A stretch of DNA of 64,000 nt from Bacteroidota bacterium (GTDB lineage: Bacteria > Bacteroidota > Bacteroidia > 2-12-FULL-35-15), in contig CANIQT010000008.1 of the NCBI GenBank assembly GCA_947469885.1, positions 62,001 through 126,000 on the forward strand, in the 5' to 3' direction. A program made the translations under genes and the position numbers. The notes beneath the pieces are model-generated. The model was not told the DNA's origin, did no database searches, and worked only from the letters and a program-made list of their open reading frames with translations. Below are positions 51,850 through 60,039 of the stretch, piece by piece. Every line of letters starts with the position of its first letter. Position 1 is the first letter of the stretch.

Positions 51850-54800
51850 ATGAAAAAAATAAAATTATTAATAGCGAGCTTAAGTTTGCTATTAATCGGA
51901 GGTGTTACCTTCGCACAAAATGGATTGGAAAGAGTTATAGTTGAAAGATACTATACTTCTAATGCCGCAGATGCTACCGGAAGTATTGGTGCATTGCCTG
52001 CAGGCTCGGTTACTTATAGAGTTTTTGCTGACATGATTCCGGGATATAAATTCCAAGCGATGTATGGTGTTGCCGCTCATCCACTCACCATCAGTACTAC
52101 TACTGCTTTCTTTAATAACCAGGACAGAGGGGCAATAACTCCAAACGGAATTGCTACTCAATATATCAACGATAATTCGGTTGCTATTGATTCGTGGTTT
52201 TCCGCTGGTGCAACTGCAACTGGTCAGGTAGGTGTTCTTAAATCGGAAGACAATGGTGCTGCTAACTTAATTACTGGTAATACTATGTTATTAAACAATG
52301 ATGGAGATTCAGGTATTCCATTAACTACTCAGGATGGAATGATGACAGGTACAACTCAAGCTGTTACTTTTGTTGGTATTACTGCTGGTCAACAATCAAT
52401 TTTTGATGCAACAAGTAATCTTGGAAACTCCATTACAACAAGCAATGGTTCTATTGCTTCATTAAATGGCACTACAGGTCCTACAGCTACTAATCGTGTT
52501 TTGATTGGTCAGTTTACTACAGATGGTAATTTTCATTTTAACTTGAACATACAAGTGGGAACGGGTGTTGCAGGACAATATCAAAGCTTTGTTTCTTCAA
52601 ATCCGACAGGAAATGAAATTATGCTTCCAAGTCTAACTTTTGATAGTTACATTGCTCCTCCAACAGTTAATTCACCGGTTACATATTGTGTTGGGGCTAC
52701 TGCATCTGCATTAACTGCAACTGCAATTGCTGGCGATACCTTGAGATGGTACACTACTGCGACAGGCGGAACAGGAAGTTTAACAGCTCCTACTCCATCT
52801 ACAGCAACAGCAGGTACTACTACTTATTATGTTTCTCAGTTTAAAGGAAGTTCGTTAAGCCCGCGTGCAGCTGTTGTGGTTAACGTAAATGCAACACCAA
52901 TTACTATTGTAAATTCTCCCTCACTTTGTTTGGGTGCAAGTGCAACATTAACTGCTTCGGGTGCTACCTCTTACTCATGGAGCCAAGGCGGAACAGGAGC
53001 TACATCAACTGTTACTCCAACCGCCACTACAACATATACTGTAACAGGAACTACTAATGGTTGTTCTTCTACTGCTGTGGCAACTGCTACTGTAACAGTA
53101 TCTATGGCAACACCGGGAACTATTACCGGAACAGCTGCCGTATGTGCTTATGTGGGTACTTCAACTTCTGTTAACTATCACTTTACTGCTGTAGCAGGTG
53201 CTTCTACTTATGTTTGGACTGTTCCGGCAGGTGTTAGTATTGTTTCGGGACAAGGAACTACATCATTAAATGTTAGTTATCAAAATACACCAGTAGGTGC
53301 TATGTCTGGAAACATTTCGGTTGTTGCTGTATCGGCAGCAGGGTGTATGAGTTTACCTAAAACGTATGCAATTACTTCTACTCTTCCTTTGGTTCCTACA
53401 ACTTGTGCAGGTACTTCGGCTATTTGTGCTTACGAAGGAACTACTACTCCTTTAACTTATACTTGTTCGGGTGGTACTGGTGCTTTGTCTTATCAATGGA
53501 CCGTTCCGGGTGCTGTTAATTTATTGTCTGGACAAGGAACAAGCAGCATTACTGCAAATTATGCTAACGTTTCTGGTTCGGGTGCATTAGGAAACATTAG
53601 TGTTGCGGGAGTTTCGGGATGCGGAACAGGACCTGCAAAAACATTGGCTATTTCGGCAACCATTCCTGCCATTCCGGGTGTTATCACTGGACCTACAACG
53701 GTTTGTGCTTATGTGGCTACAAGTACTCCAGTAACATACACTATTGTTGCTGTAACTGGCGCATTATCTTATAACTGGGTGGTGCCTGCAGGTGTTAATG
53801 TTGTTTCTGGACAAGGAACAACTGCACTTACTGTAAATTATTCTGCTATCCCTACAGGAGCTGGTACAATAGGTGCTATGACAGTTCAATCGGTATCTAA
53901 CTGTGGTACTTCTGCAGTAAGAAGTGTTACTTTAACTAAAGGTGTTCCGGTTGCTCCTACTTCTATTACTGGTCCTTTGGCTGTATGTTCTTACGTAGGA
54001 ACAACTACTACTGCTACTTATTCATGCGCTAACATTGTTAATGCAACAGGTTATACATGGACTGTTCCTGCGGGAGTAAATATTATTTCAGGACAAAATA
54101 CAAATTCAATTACTGTAGATTTCCAGGGTGTTACTTATGGAGCAGGTACTGTGGGAACATTGTCGGTAATGGCAACTGCTCCTTGTGGTAACTCTGCATT
54201 AAAAACTATTACTCTTACTAAAACTGCTGTTGCAACTCCAACTGCTATCACAGGTCAGTTCAGCGACCTTTGTTATGCAAATACTTATAACTACAGTGTG
54301 CCGGTAAATGCTTTGGCAACAAGTTATGTGTGGACAGTACCTACTAATGCAGTGATTAACTCAGGACAAGGAACTACACAGATTAACGTGACCTTCAATA
54401 CAGGTTACTTAACAGGTGCTGTTACTTGTAAAAACTCAAATGCTTGTTCTATTTCAGCTGCAAAAAGTGTTACTGTAACTGCTGGCCCTGCTGCTCCGGT
54501 AGCTATTACTGGTTCTTCAAATGCTTGTGCTAGTATGCAAAGTTCTACTCCTAACACTTATAGCATTGCTCCTGTAACTGGCGCGCTTAGTTACTTGTGG
54601 ACCGTGCCTGCAAATGCAACATTGATAAGCGGACAAGGAACTACTTCTGTTTCTGTTCAGTTTGCTTCCAATTTTGTTTCAGGAACTCTTTCTGTTGCAT
54701 CGCAAGGAACTTGTATTACCAGTGCTGCTAAAACATTGATCATATACAAAGTACCTGGTTTACCAAGTACTATCACTGGTAATACTTCTATCTGTGCAGA

Positions 54801-55326
54801 GGTGGCTGGTGGTATTCCTGTATCGTATTCTATCGCTCCAATTGTTGGTGCGACCTCGTACAACTGGACATTGCCTGCTGGTGCAACCATTGTATCGGGA
54901 GCTGGAACTTCAGCTATTTCTGTATTGTTTGCTGTTAATACTCCTGCCGGCTCGCTGGTTCGTGTGGCTTCGGTAAATGCTTGCGGAACTTCTTCATTGC
55001 GCTCTACTGCTGGACTTGTTACATGTGCAAGCCCGATAGAAATAGGTGGTGTGGATAATGCAAATGGAGGAAGTACTTTCTCTGAATTATATCCTAATCC
55101 AGCTACTGACTTCTTGAATTTCGATGTTACATCGGATATTAATAAGGATGTGTTGGTTCAAGTTTACAATGTATTGGGTGCTGAAGTTATCAATCAAAAA
55201 TATGCAGTTGTTACCGGAACTACTTCTCTTAAAACAGATGTTTCGGGTTTACACAACGGTGTGTTTATGGTAAGATTAACTGATTTATCAAATAGCATTA
55301 CCATTACAAAATCGATGGTGAAATAA
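51850..55326 (+). CDS. Giant secreted T9SS protein: shared domain, Ig-like module and seven PKD-like repeats
   Basis: 1158 residues from the ATG at 51850 (MKKIKLLIAS); GTG 51826 and ATG 51844 are weaker alternatives. After the signal peptide comes the locus-specific shared domain (about 20-270: NGLERVIVERYYTSNAADA, FFNNQDRGAITPNGI, AIDSWFSAGATA, SNPTGNEI), closely matching 41756. An Ig-like segment follows (about 280-345, YCVGATASALTATA), then a SYSWSQGGTGAT module. Next come seven PKD-like repeats of about 90 residues, each with C-x-Y, SYxWTVPAG and SGQGT. A T9SS domain ends the protein (LYPNPATDFLNFDV, ending ITKSMVK). It is probably a long surface filament or adhesin. Confidence 0.9.
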   Translation: MKKIKLLIASLSLLLIGGVTFAQNGLERVIVERYYTSNAADATGSIGALPAGSVTYRVFADMIPGYKFQAMYGVAAHPLTISTTTAFFNNQDRGAITPNGIATQYINDNSVAIDSWFSAGATATGQVGVLKSEDNGAANLITGNTMLLNNDGDSGIPLTTQDGMMTGTTQAVTFVGITAGQQSIFDATSNLGNSITTSNGSIASLNGTTGPTATNRVLIGQFTTDGNFHFNLNIQVGTGVAGQYQSFVSSNPTGNEIMLPSLTFDSYIAPPTVNSPVTYCVGATASALTATAIAGDTLRWYTTATGGTGSLTAPTPSTATAGTTTYYVSQFKGSSLSPRAAVVVNVNATPITIVNSPSLCLGASATLTASGATSYSWSQGGTGATSTVTPTATTTYTVTGTTNGCSSTAVATATVTVSMATPGTITGTAAVCAYVGTSTSVNYHFTAVAGASTYVWTVPAGVSIVSGQGTTSLNVSYQNTPVGAMSGNISVVAVSAAGCMSLPKTYAITSTLPLVPTTCAGTSAICAYEGTTTPLTYTCSGGTGALSYQWTVPGAVNLLSGQGTSSITANYANVSGSGALGNISVAGVSGCGTGPAKTLAISATIPAIPGVITGPTTVCAYVATSTPVTYTIVAVTGALSYNWVVPAGVNVVSGQGTTALTVNYSAIPTGAGTIGAMTVQSVSNCGTSAVRSVTLTKGVPVAPTSITGPLAVCSYVGTTTTATYSCANIVNATGYTWTVPAGVNIISGQNTNSITVDFQGVTYGAGTVGTLSVMATAPCGNSALKTITLTKTAVATPTAITGQFSDLCYANTYNYSVPVNALATSYVWTVPTNAVINSGQGTTQINVTFNTGYLTGAVTCKNSNACSISAAKSVTVTAGPAAPVAITGSSNACASMQSSTPNTYSIAPVTGALSYLWTVPANATLISGQGTTSVSVQFASNFVSGTLSVASQGTCITSAAKTLIIYKVPGLPSTITGNTSICAEVAGGIPVSYSIAPIVGATSYNWTLPAGATIVSGAGTSAISVLFAVNTPAGSLVRVASVNACGTSSLRSTAGLVTCASPIEIGGVDNANGGSTFSELYPNPATDFLNFDVTSDINKDVLVQVYNVLGAEVINQKYAVVTGTTSLKTDVSGLHNGVFMVRLTDLSNSITITKSMVK

Positions 55327-55332
55327 ATTATT

Positions 55333-55367
55333 CCTCCGCCCCGATTATTTTTCGGGGTGGAGGTTTT
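55333..55367 (+). terminator. Intrinsic terminator after the giant PKD-repeat gene
   Basis: Arms CCTCCGCCCCGA and TCGGGGTGGAGG (12 pairs, one G-T) round a short T-rich loop, followed by TTTT. It lies six bases after the stop. Confidence 0.85.
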
Positions 55368-55408
55368 ACATAACATGTAATAATAAATGGTTAGTAAGTT
55401 TATATTAC

Positions 55409-55448
55409 TAAAAGCCCTCTCTCTGCTCTATCAGAGGGGGGCTTTTTT
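55409..55448. terminator. Second intrinsic terminator, tandem to the first
   Basis: AAAAGCCC with CTCTCTG pairs with CAGAGGGGGGCTTTTTT. The A/T flanks make it bidirectional. It separates the surface locus from the 21-bp array. Confidence 0.75.
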
Positions 55449-55481
55449 GTTTTCGGGTTGAAATTGACGCGTCAGAGACTT

Positions 55482-55775
55482 GTGATGGTGCAAGAGAGGG
55501 AACCATTGATGCGCGAAGGGTATGTGATGGTGCGCGAGAGCCTACCGTTGATGCGCGAAGGGTACGTGATGGTGCGCGATGCTCACCTGATGGCGCGCGA
55601 AGCCTACGTGGTGGTGCGCGAAGCTTACCTGTTGGTTCGCCAAGGGTACGTGATGGTGCGCGAAGCTGACCTGTTGGTGCGCGAAGGGTACGTGATGATG
55701 CGCGAAGCTTACCTGTTGGTGCGCGAAGGATACCTGTTGATGCGCGAGCAGCGAGCGTTGGTGAGAAAGAGGTTT
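55482..55775. repeat. 21-bp tandem array, 14 units, GC-rich
   Basis: Fourteen units of the form GTGATGGTGCGCGAAGGGTAC. Odd and even units tend to alternate (GTGATGGTG versus CTGTTGGTG), giving a 42-bp super-period. Composition is far richer in G+C than the surroundings. The plus frame reads REGYVMV/REAYLLV heptads within an open frame at 55458-55868, but there is no signal, no start context and no neighbouring operon, so I treat it as a minisatellite. It has the same 21-bp period as the unrelated array at 27109. Confidence 0.85.
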
Positions 55776-56070
55776 CCTGTTTCTGGTTTGAAGTTCCGAT
55801 TTTGGGGATTAGAGGTACCTGGTCTTGGTTTTGGGGTTGTAAAGGGGGGAAATGGGAGGGAAGATTGAAGTTTGATTAAGGAATTGCATTGAGACACCAT
55901 TCAATTATCGTCATTTGTTAAAAGCTTGCGACAGCGGGGCAATGTCCGTTCAACATATTGCCAAATGATAACTGAACAGATAAAATGTATTTTTTAGGAA
56001 AGCAACCTTTAAGTTAACAAATCCACTCGTCTATTTTCTTTTTCGTAACTATACTATAATGTATATGTAA

Positions 56071-56095
56071 ACTTCAACAAGTAATTTTGTGAAGT
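56071..56095 (+). promoter_or_regulatory. TAnnTTTG promoter box inside an inverted repeat, ahead of the 56.1-57.4 kb operon
   Basis: TAATTTTG (56082-56089) lies 40 bases before the ATG at 56129. It is flanked by ACTTCA and TGAAGT arms that pair further as CAA/TTG with one bulge. A repressor or RNA hairpin acting on this promoter is possible. The rest of 55869-56128 shows nothing clear. Confidence 0.45.
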
Positions 56096-56128
56096 AATAA
56101 AACCAACCTATTAAGCGAATAAAAATGT

Positions 56129-56347
56129 ATGAATGACTTTTTTGATTTTATTTTAACTACTTATTGGGGAGGATTGATTTGGCTGGGGATAGGTGCAGTA
56201 ATGTTTTTTTCGGTTAAGAAATCGAAAGACTGGAGAAAGATGATAACTGATGGGGAAAAATTCAGGAGGTTTTCGGGAATTTGCATGATGATTTTCGGGG
56301 TGTGTATATTATTAAATATAGTATATAATAATTTTCATAAGGTATAA
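56129..56347 (+). CDS. Small two-helix membrane protein
   Basis: 72 residues. Membrane segments at about 10-29 (TYWGGLIWLGIGAVMFFSV) and 49-67 (ICMMIFGVCILLNIVYNN) are joined by a basic loop (KKSKDWRKMITDGEKFRR). No recognised family. It is the first gene after the promoter at 56082 and is followed after five bases by a 32-residue single-helix frame, so both are probably made from one message. Confidence 0.65.
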   Translation: MNDFFDFILTTYWGGLIWLGIGAVMFFSVKKSKDWRKMITDGEKFRRFSGICMMIFGVCILLNIVYNNFHKV

Positions 56348-56351
56348 AAAA

Positions 56352-56450
56352 ATGGAAAAAGAAATTTTTGTTTCGTTGCAGATTGCCACAGTAATAGTAA
56401 CTGTTGCTCTTTTTGTTTTGCTTTTCAGAAATGAATACAGAAGAAAATAG
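56352..56450 (+). CDS. 32-residue single-helix membrane microprotein
   Basis: ATG at 56352 to TAG at 56450 encodes MEKEIFVSLQIATVIVTVAL followed by FVLLFRNEYRRK. It has an acidic N-terminus, one clear membrane helix and a basic C-terminus, the charge pattern of a real inner-membrane microprotein. It starts five bases after the previous stop and 71 bases before the next gene. It is short, so coding remains a prediction. Confidence 0.5.
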   Translation: MEKEIFVSLQIATVIVTVALFVLLFRNEYRRK

Positions 56451-56520
56451 TGATGCAGGGAGAATGGTTTGTTGGTGAAAAATGTAACCATGAACAAATT
56501 TTAGAGAATTAAGAGTTTGT

Positions 56521-56949
56521 ATGATATTAAATACAGATGAAAAAATTATTGTTGCTAATAGCTTTGGAACTGTTACGAACCAGCGAGTGCAATTCAATCT
56601 TATAACCGGTATAAAAGAATTACCTGTAAAACAGGTTTATTCGGCATCGTTCAACAAAAAAAACAATAGAATTCTAATCATCATTTATATTCTTTCTGCT
56701 TTTGGTATTTTAGGTTCTTTATTTCTGTTGGAAAATTATATTGAGCTCATAAAAAATAATTTTGTTGCCATCCTACTTCTCACATCTTTTTCAGTGATAG
56801 CCATGTTTCAATTTATAGGTTATCATTTAATTAAAATTAATGAAGTGGGCGATGAGCGAATAATAATTAAAGTAAATTTTTCGAAAACAAAGGAAGGAAG
56901 GGAGTTTGTGGATGCTTTAAACGATCAGCTTTTAGCGGTAACTTATTAA
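56521..56949 (+). CDS. Membrane protein with a bacterial PH-like layout (DUF6232-like)
   Basis: 142 residues. The start ILNTDEKIIVANSFGTVTNQRVQF and PVKQVYSASFNKKNNR give the strand pattern of a PH-like domain interrupted by two membrane helices (about 57-77 and 83-106). The last part (DERIIIKVNFSKTKEGREFVDALNDQL) closes with strand and helix. This matches the layout of DUF6232-type proteins, which have no established function. It ends directly before the pseudo-receiver gene (18 bases to its ATG). Confidence 0.7.
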   Translation: MILNTDEKIIVANSFGTVTNQRVQFNLITGIKELPVKQVYSASFNKKNNRILIIIYILSAFGILGSLFLLENYIELIKNNFVAILLLTSFSVIAMFQFIGYHLIKINEVGDERIIIKVNFSKTKEGREFVDALNDQLLAVTY

Positions 56950-56967
56950 TTGATTTTATTTAAAATA

Positions 56968-57396
56968 ATGGCTGAGGAATTATTATTTATCAAAAAAATT
57001 GTATTGGTATTCAATAATAAAAAAGAGGTGGCATTTATCAGCGAAAAATTAAAAGAAATCGGAATTGCTGTCCATGTGTGTTATACTATTAATGAAGGGA
57101 TGAAACAGATAAAGGAGCATGAGCCTGAACTTGTAATAATAAATATAGGATATGATGATTCTGAATTTACGAACTGGGAAACAAAATATGTTATTAAGCC
57201 GGAAATGAGATTGCAACAGATAATTGTTTCAAAAAAATTATCTGAAAATTATATCAGGAGTTCAGAAAGTGATGATAATCCAAGTTTGGACGCTGAAAAC
57301 AAATGGAGGATTTCGAAATGTGTATCTTCTAAATTATTGCTTTGTGTGATCAGGAGTATGATAAACAATCAACCTATTAACTGGTTTATGGTGTGA
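56968..57396 (+). CDS. Stand-alone pseudo-receiver protein, paralogue 1
   Basis: 142 residues from the ATG at 56968 (MAEELLFIKK); an upstream TTG is less likely. The fold pattern is that of a response-regulator receiver: IVLVFNNKKEVAFISEKLKEIGI, then GMKQIKEHEPELVIINIGYDD. At the place of the phosphorylated Asp it has Asn (VIINIG), and the acidic pair of strand 1 is NN, so phosphotransfer is not expected. A conserved Lys near the end and ending INWFMV match the paralogue at 61348. No output domain. It probably acts by protein contact. Confidence 0.75.
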   Translation: MAEELLFIKKIVLVFNNKKEVAFISEKLKEIGIAVHVCYTINEGMKQIKEHEPELVIINIGYDDSEFTNWETKYVIKPEMRLQQIIVSKKLSENYIRSSESDDNPSLDAENKWRISKCVSSKLLLCVIRSMINNQPINWFMV

Positions 57397-57439
57397 TGGT
57401 TTTATTTTTTCCTATTTATTATTTCTTTTAAACTACTGA

Positions 57440-58810
57440 TTATACACTCAAAAAATCTTTATACCATTTTCCTGATTCTTTAATAATTCTTTTTTGAGTT
57501 TTAAAATCAATATATATCAAACCGAATCGTTGGCGGTAACCTTCTGCCCATTCAAAGTTATCGGTTAGGGACCACACAAAATAACCGGATACTTTTTTTT
57601 CTTCCTTTTTAGCACGTAAAACCTGTTCAAGATAATGTTGTATAAAATGTTTTCGGTCTGAATCATTCACCATATTTTCAATTGCTTCATCGGGAAAGGA
57701 AGCACCATTTTCAGTAATGATTATTTTTTTAATTCCTTTATATTCATTATATTTTTTTATCATTTCATAAATAGCCTCCGGATACACTTCCCAATCCATT
57801 TGGGTGTAATATACTTTTCGCTTATCAGCCGGAATCAGTTTCGCATTCAGAAAAGGAATGTAATAAGAATGAGCCACCACTTCGCGTGTATAGTTTTGAA
57901 TTCCGATAAAATCAAAATCTACTTTCATCAATTCTTCATCACCAGGTCGCATATATTTTTTTATTTTTTTCAGGAAAGGAATGGTATCCGTGGGATAACC
58001 CAATCCCAATGAAGGCTCTATAAATGCACGATTCAGAAGAGCATCAATTTTGGCAACTGCTCGTTTATCTTTTTCTGAAGCAGAATGCGGAGTGATGTAA
58101 GAGCAGGAAAAGGTGGTACCAACTTCGGAATCAGGTTGAATTTTTTTTATAGTTTTAAAACCTATTGCCTGGCACAACACGGCATGGTGCATAGCAGATA
58201 AAAAATTGCCTAAACCTTTTTTGCCCGGTGCATGAACACCCAGAAAATATCCTGCACCGGTAAACACCATTGGTTCGTTGAGTACCATCCAGTGTTTTAC
58301 TTTATTTTTAAAAGCATTAACACACACTTCCACGTATTCCTGAAACCAATCAATAATATTTCTGTTTGTCCATCCTCCTTTTTTTTCCAGTTCAAGTGGC
58401 AAATCCCAATGGTACAATGTAATCCAGGGTGTAATTCCAAACTCGATACAGGTATCAATTACATTATGATAAAAATCCAGCCCTTGCTGATTTATGTTTC
58501 CTGTCCCGTTGGGAAGTATTCTTGACCACGACAAAGAGAATCGGAAATGAGGTATTCCCAATTGTTTTAATAATGCTATGTCTTTTTTATAATTGTTGTA
58601 AAAATTGCAGGCAACAGCAGGAGAATCATTATTGAATATTTTACTTTTTTTGTTTGCAAATTCATCCCAGATAGATAACCCTTTTCCATCTTCATTAAAA
58701 GCACCTTCGGTTTGTAAAGCAGATGAAGAAATGCCCCAGGCAAAGTCTTCTCCAAAGTCTGTTTTATTATAAGTAATAGTATTGTTGTTTTGATTTTTAT
58801 TATGTGTCAT
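57440..58810 (-). CDS. GH1 beta-glucosidase
   Basis: 456 residues, no signal peptide, so cytosolic. It shows the full GH1 set: FAWGISSSALQTEGAF (23-38), the acid/base motif LNEP with Glu179, the nucleophile motif ITENG with Glu367, and the aglycone-side WSLTDNFEWAEGY near the end. It hydrolyses terminal beta-linked glucose, or a related sugar, from oligosaccharides. That would complete the breakdown begun by the exported GH5 enzyme at 14001, although the genes are far apart. Length and motif spacing are normal for the family. Confidence 0.95.
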   Translation of the reverse strand: MTHNKNQNNNTITYNKTDFGEDFAWGISSSALQTEGAFNEDGKGLSIWDEFANKKSKIFNNDSPAVACNFYNNYKKDIALLKQLGIPHFRFSLSWSRILPNGTGNINQQGLDFYHNVIDTCIEFGITPWITLYHWDLPLELEKKGGWTNRNIIDWFQEYVEVCVNAFKNKVKHWMVLNEPMVFTGAGYFLGVHAPGKKGLGNFLSAMHHAVLCQAIGFKTIKKIQPDSEVGTTFSCSYITPHSASEKDKRAVAKIDALLNRAFIEPSLGLGYPTDTIPFLKKIKKYMRPGDEELMKVDFDFIGIQNYTREVVAHSYYIPFLNAKLIPADKRKVYYTQMDWEVYPEAIYEMIKKYNEYKGIKKIIITENGASFPDEAIENMVNDSDRKHFIQHYLEQVLRAKKEEKKVSGYFVWSLTDNFEWAEGYRQRFGLIYIDFKTQKRIIKESGKWYKDFLSV

Positions 58811-58824
58811 ACCTTTTATAAAAT

Positions 58825-58925
58825 GAACACGAAGTGTTCAAATGTTTATAGGAAACAAAATGGTTTAAAGCATGCGACCCTGAAGTGGTCGTAATATAAC
58901 CCAAGCATTCATTTTCTATAAACAT
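58825..58925. repeat. Foldback and palindrome cluster upstream of the beta-glucosidase gene
   Basis: A palindrome GAACAC-GAA-GTGTTC (58825-58839) lies 15 bases upstream of the GH1 start and could be an operator. Next to it an outer stem ATGTTTATAG / CTATAAACAT (58842-58851 with 58916-58925) encloses a hairpin CGACC / GGTCG (58875-58891). Confidence 0.5.
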
Positions 58926-58942
58926 ATAACCCCTTTAAGATT

Positions 58943-59983
58943 TTATTGAAACATAGTATAATGATGCGATTCAAAATCTGTTTCTATTGTTTTTTTTCCT
59001 GCATGATTTTCAACAATGGTATCAATGATTTTTTTTGTAATGTCAGGATAATTTACCTGAACAATTTTGTTATTACTCAACCAGTCGCCTATTTTATCTC
59101 GATGCTTTTTGTTTAGTTTTTTCATCACAGGCACTCCCATGCTTTTCAGCATTGCTGCATTACATTGCTGTTCATATTGTGTTTTCATCGGTATCACTAA
59201 AAGTTTTTTCTTTAAATGCAAAGCTTCGCTTGTAGTACCAAACCCGGCATTACATAATATTCCAGCTGATGATGCCATACTTTCAAGAAACAAGTTTTGG
59301 TTAATTGGCATCATTGTAATATTTTTTACTTTGTACTTTTTGTTATTGTGTTTTGAAAACACTTCCCATCTGATATATTTGAATTTTTTTAAATGTTTGA
59401 TAATCCGTTCATCATCGTAAGACGGCAGATAGACTGTGTAATGCCCTTTATTGGTAGGTTTTAATTCTCTTACCTCTTTCCTGATTACAGGAGTGAAAAT
59501 GTTTTTATCCAGGCTTTTGAAATGAAAACCATAATTGTAAGTAGTGGGAGCATAGTTTCGTAACACTAATTTTCCAAGCAAATCTTTCTTTTTAGGTGCA
59601 GGAGCAAGAGGGTGCAATGTAGCCACCTGGTTGCTTAATCCGATGCAGGGTTTCTTAGCTTTGATAGCCGCCCAGCACGACACAGGTTCAAAATCGCTGA
59701 TGATTAAGTCATATTGATTCACATCCAATGATTTTATTTCCTTATATAATTTTCTGGAATTTAATTTCCAGTAGGTTCGCCAGATGTCCACACCGCCTTG
59801 TTTGCCAAAGATGAACGAAAGCCCATTGAATTTGTATTTAACTTTAAACGGTAATTCAATATCGCTTTGAATGCCGCTTACAAGAATGTCCACTTCTCCT
59901 TTTTTTTGCAAATAAGGAATTATCTCAATGGCTCTTGTAATGTGTCCGTTTCCGGTACCTTGCACTGCATATAGTATTTTCAT
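58943..59983 (-). CDS. MurG-like (GT28-type) glycosyltransferase
   Basis: 346 residues from the ATG at 59983 (MKILYAVQGTGNGHITRA); a TTG at 60001 is less likely. The N-terminal G-x-G-N-G-H-x-x-R loop and the C-terminal block GILCNAGFGTTSEALHLKKKLLVIP, then QYEQQCNA, are the acceptor and nucleotide-sugar sites of GT-B enzymes related to MurG and teichoic-acid or glycolipid glucosyltransferases. It is soluble or peripheral at the inner membrane. The LpxH-like phosphoesterase gene precedes it by 56 bases on the same strand, suggesting a glycolipid pathway. Acceptor unknown. Confidence 0.85.
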   Translation of the reverse strand: MKILYAVQGTGNGHITRAIEIIPYLQKKGEVDILVSGIQSDIELPFKVKYKFNGLSFIFGKQGGVDIWRTYWKLNSRKLYKEIKSLDVNQYDLIISDFEPVSCWAAIKAKKPCIGLSNQVATLHPLAPAPKKKDLLGKLVLRNYAPTTYNYGFHFKSLDKNIFTPVIRKEVRELKPTNKGHYTVYLPSYDDERIIKHLKKFKYIRWEVFSKHNNKKYKVKNITMMPINQNLFLESMASSAGILCNAGFGTTSEALHLKKKLLVIPMKTQYEQQCNAAMLKSMGVPVMKKLNKKHRDKIGDWLSNNKIVQVNYPDITKKIIDTIVENHAGKKTIETDFESHHYTMFQ

Positions 59984-60039
59984 TCTGGTTTTAGATTTCA
60001 AATTTTAATTATCAAATTTCAGATTTAGGATTTAGAACT

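Noticed and set aside
55458-55868. 136-residue plus-strand frame with REGYVMV heptads
   Set aside because: Same reason: the frame is open because the unit is 21 bp. The C-terminal part reads like translated intergenic repeat sequence.
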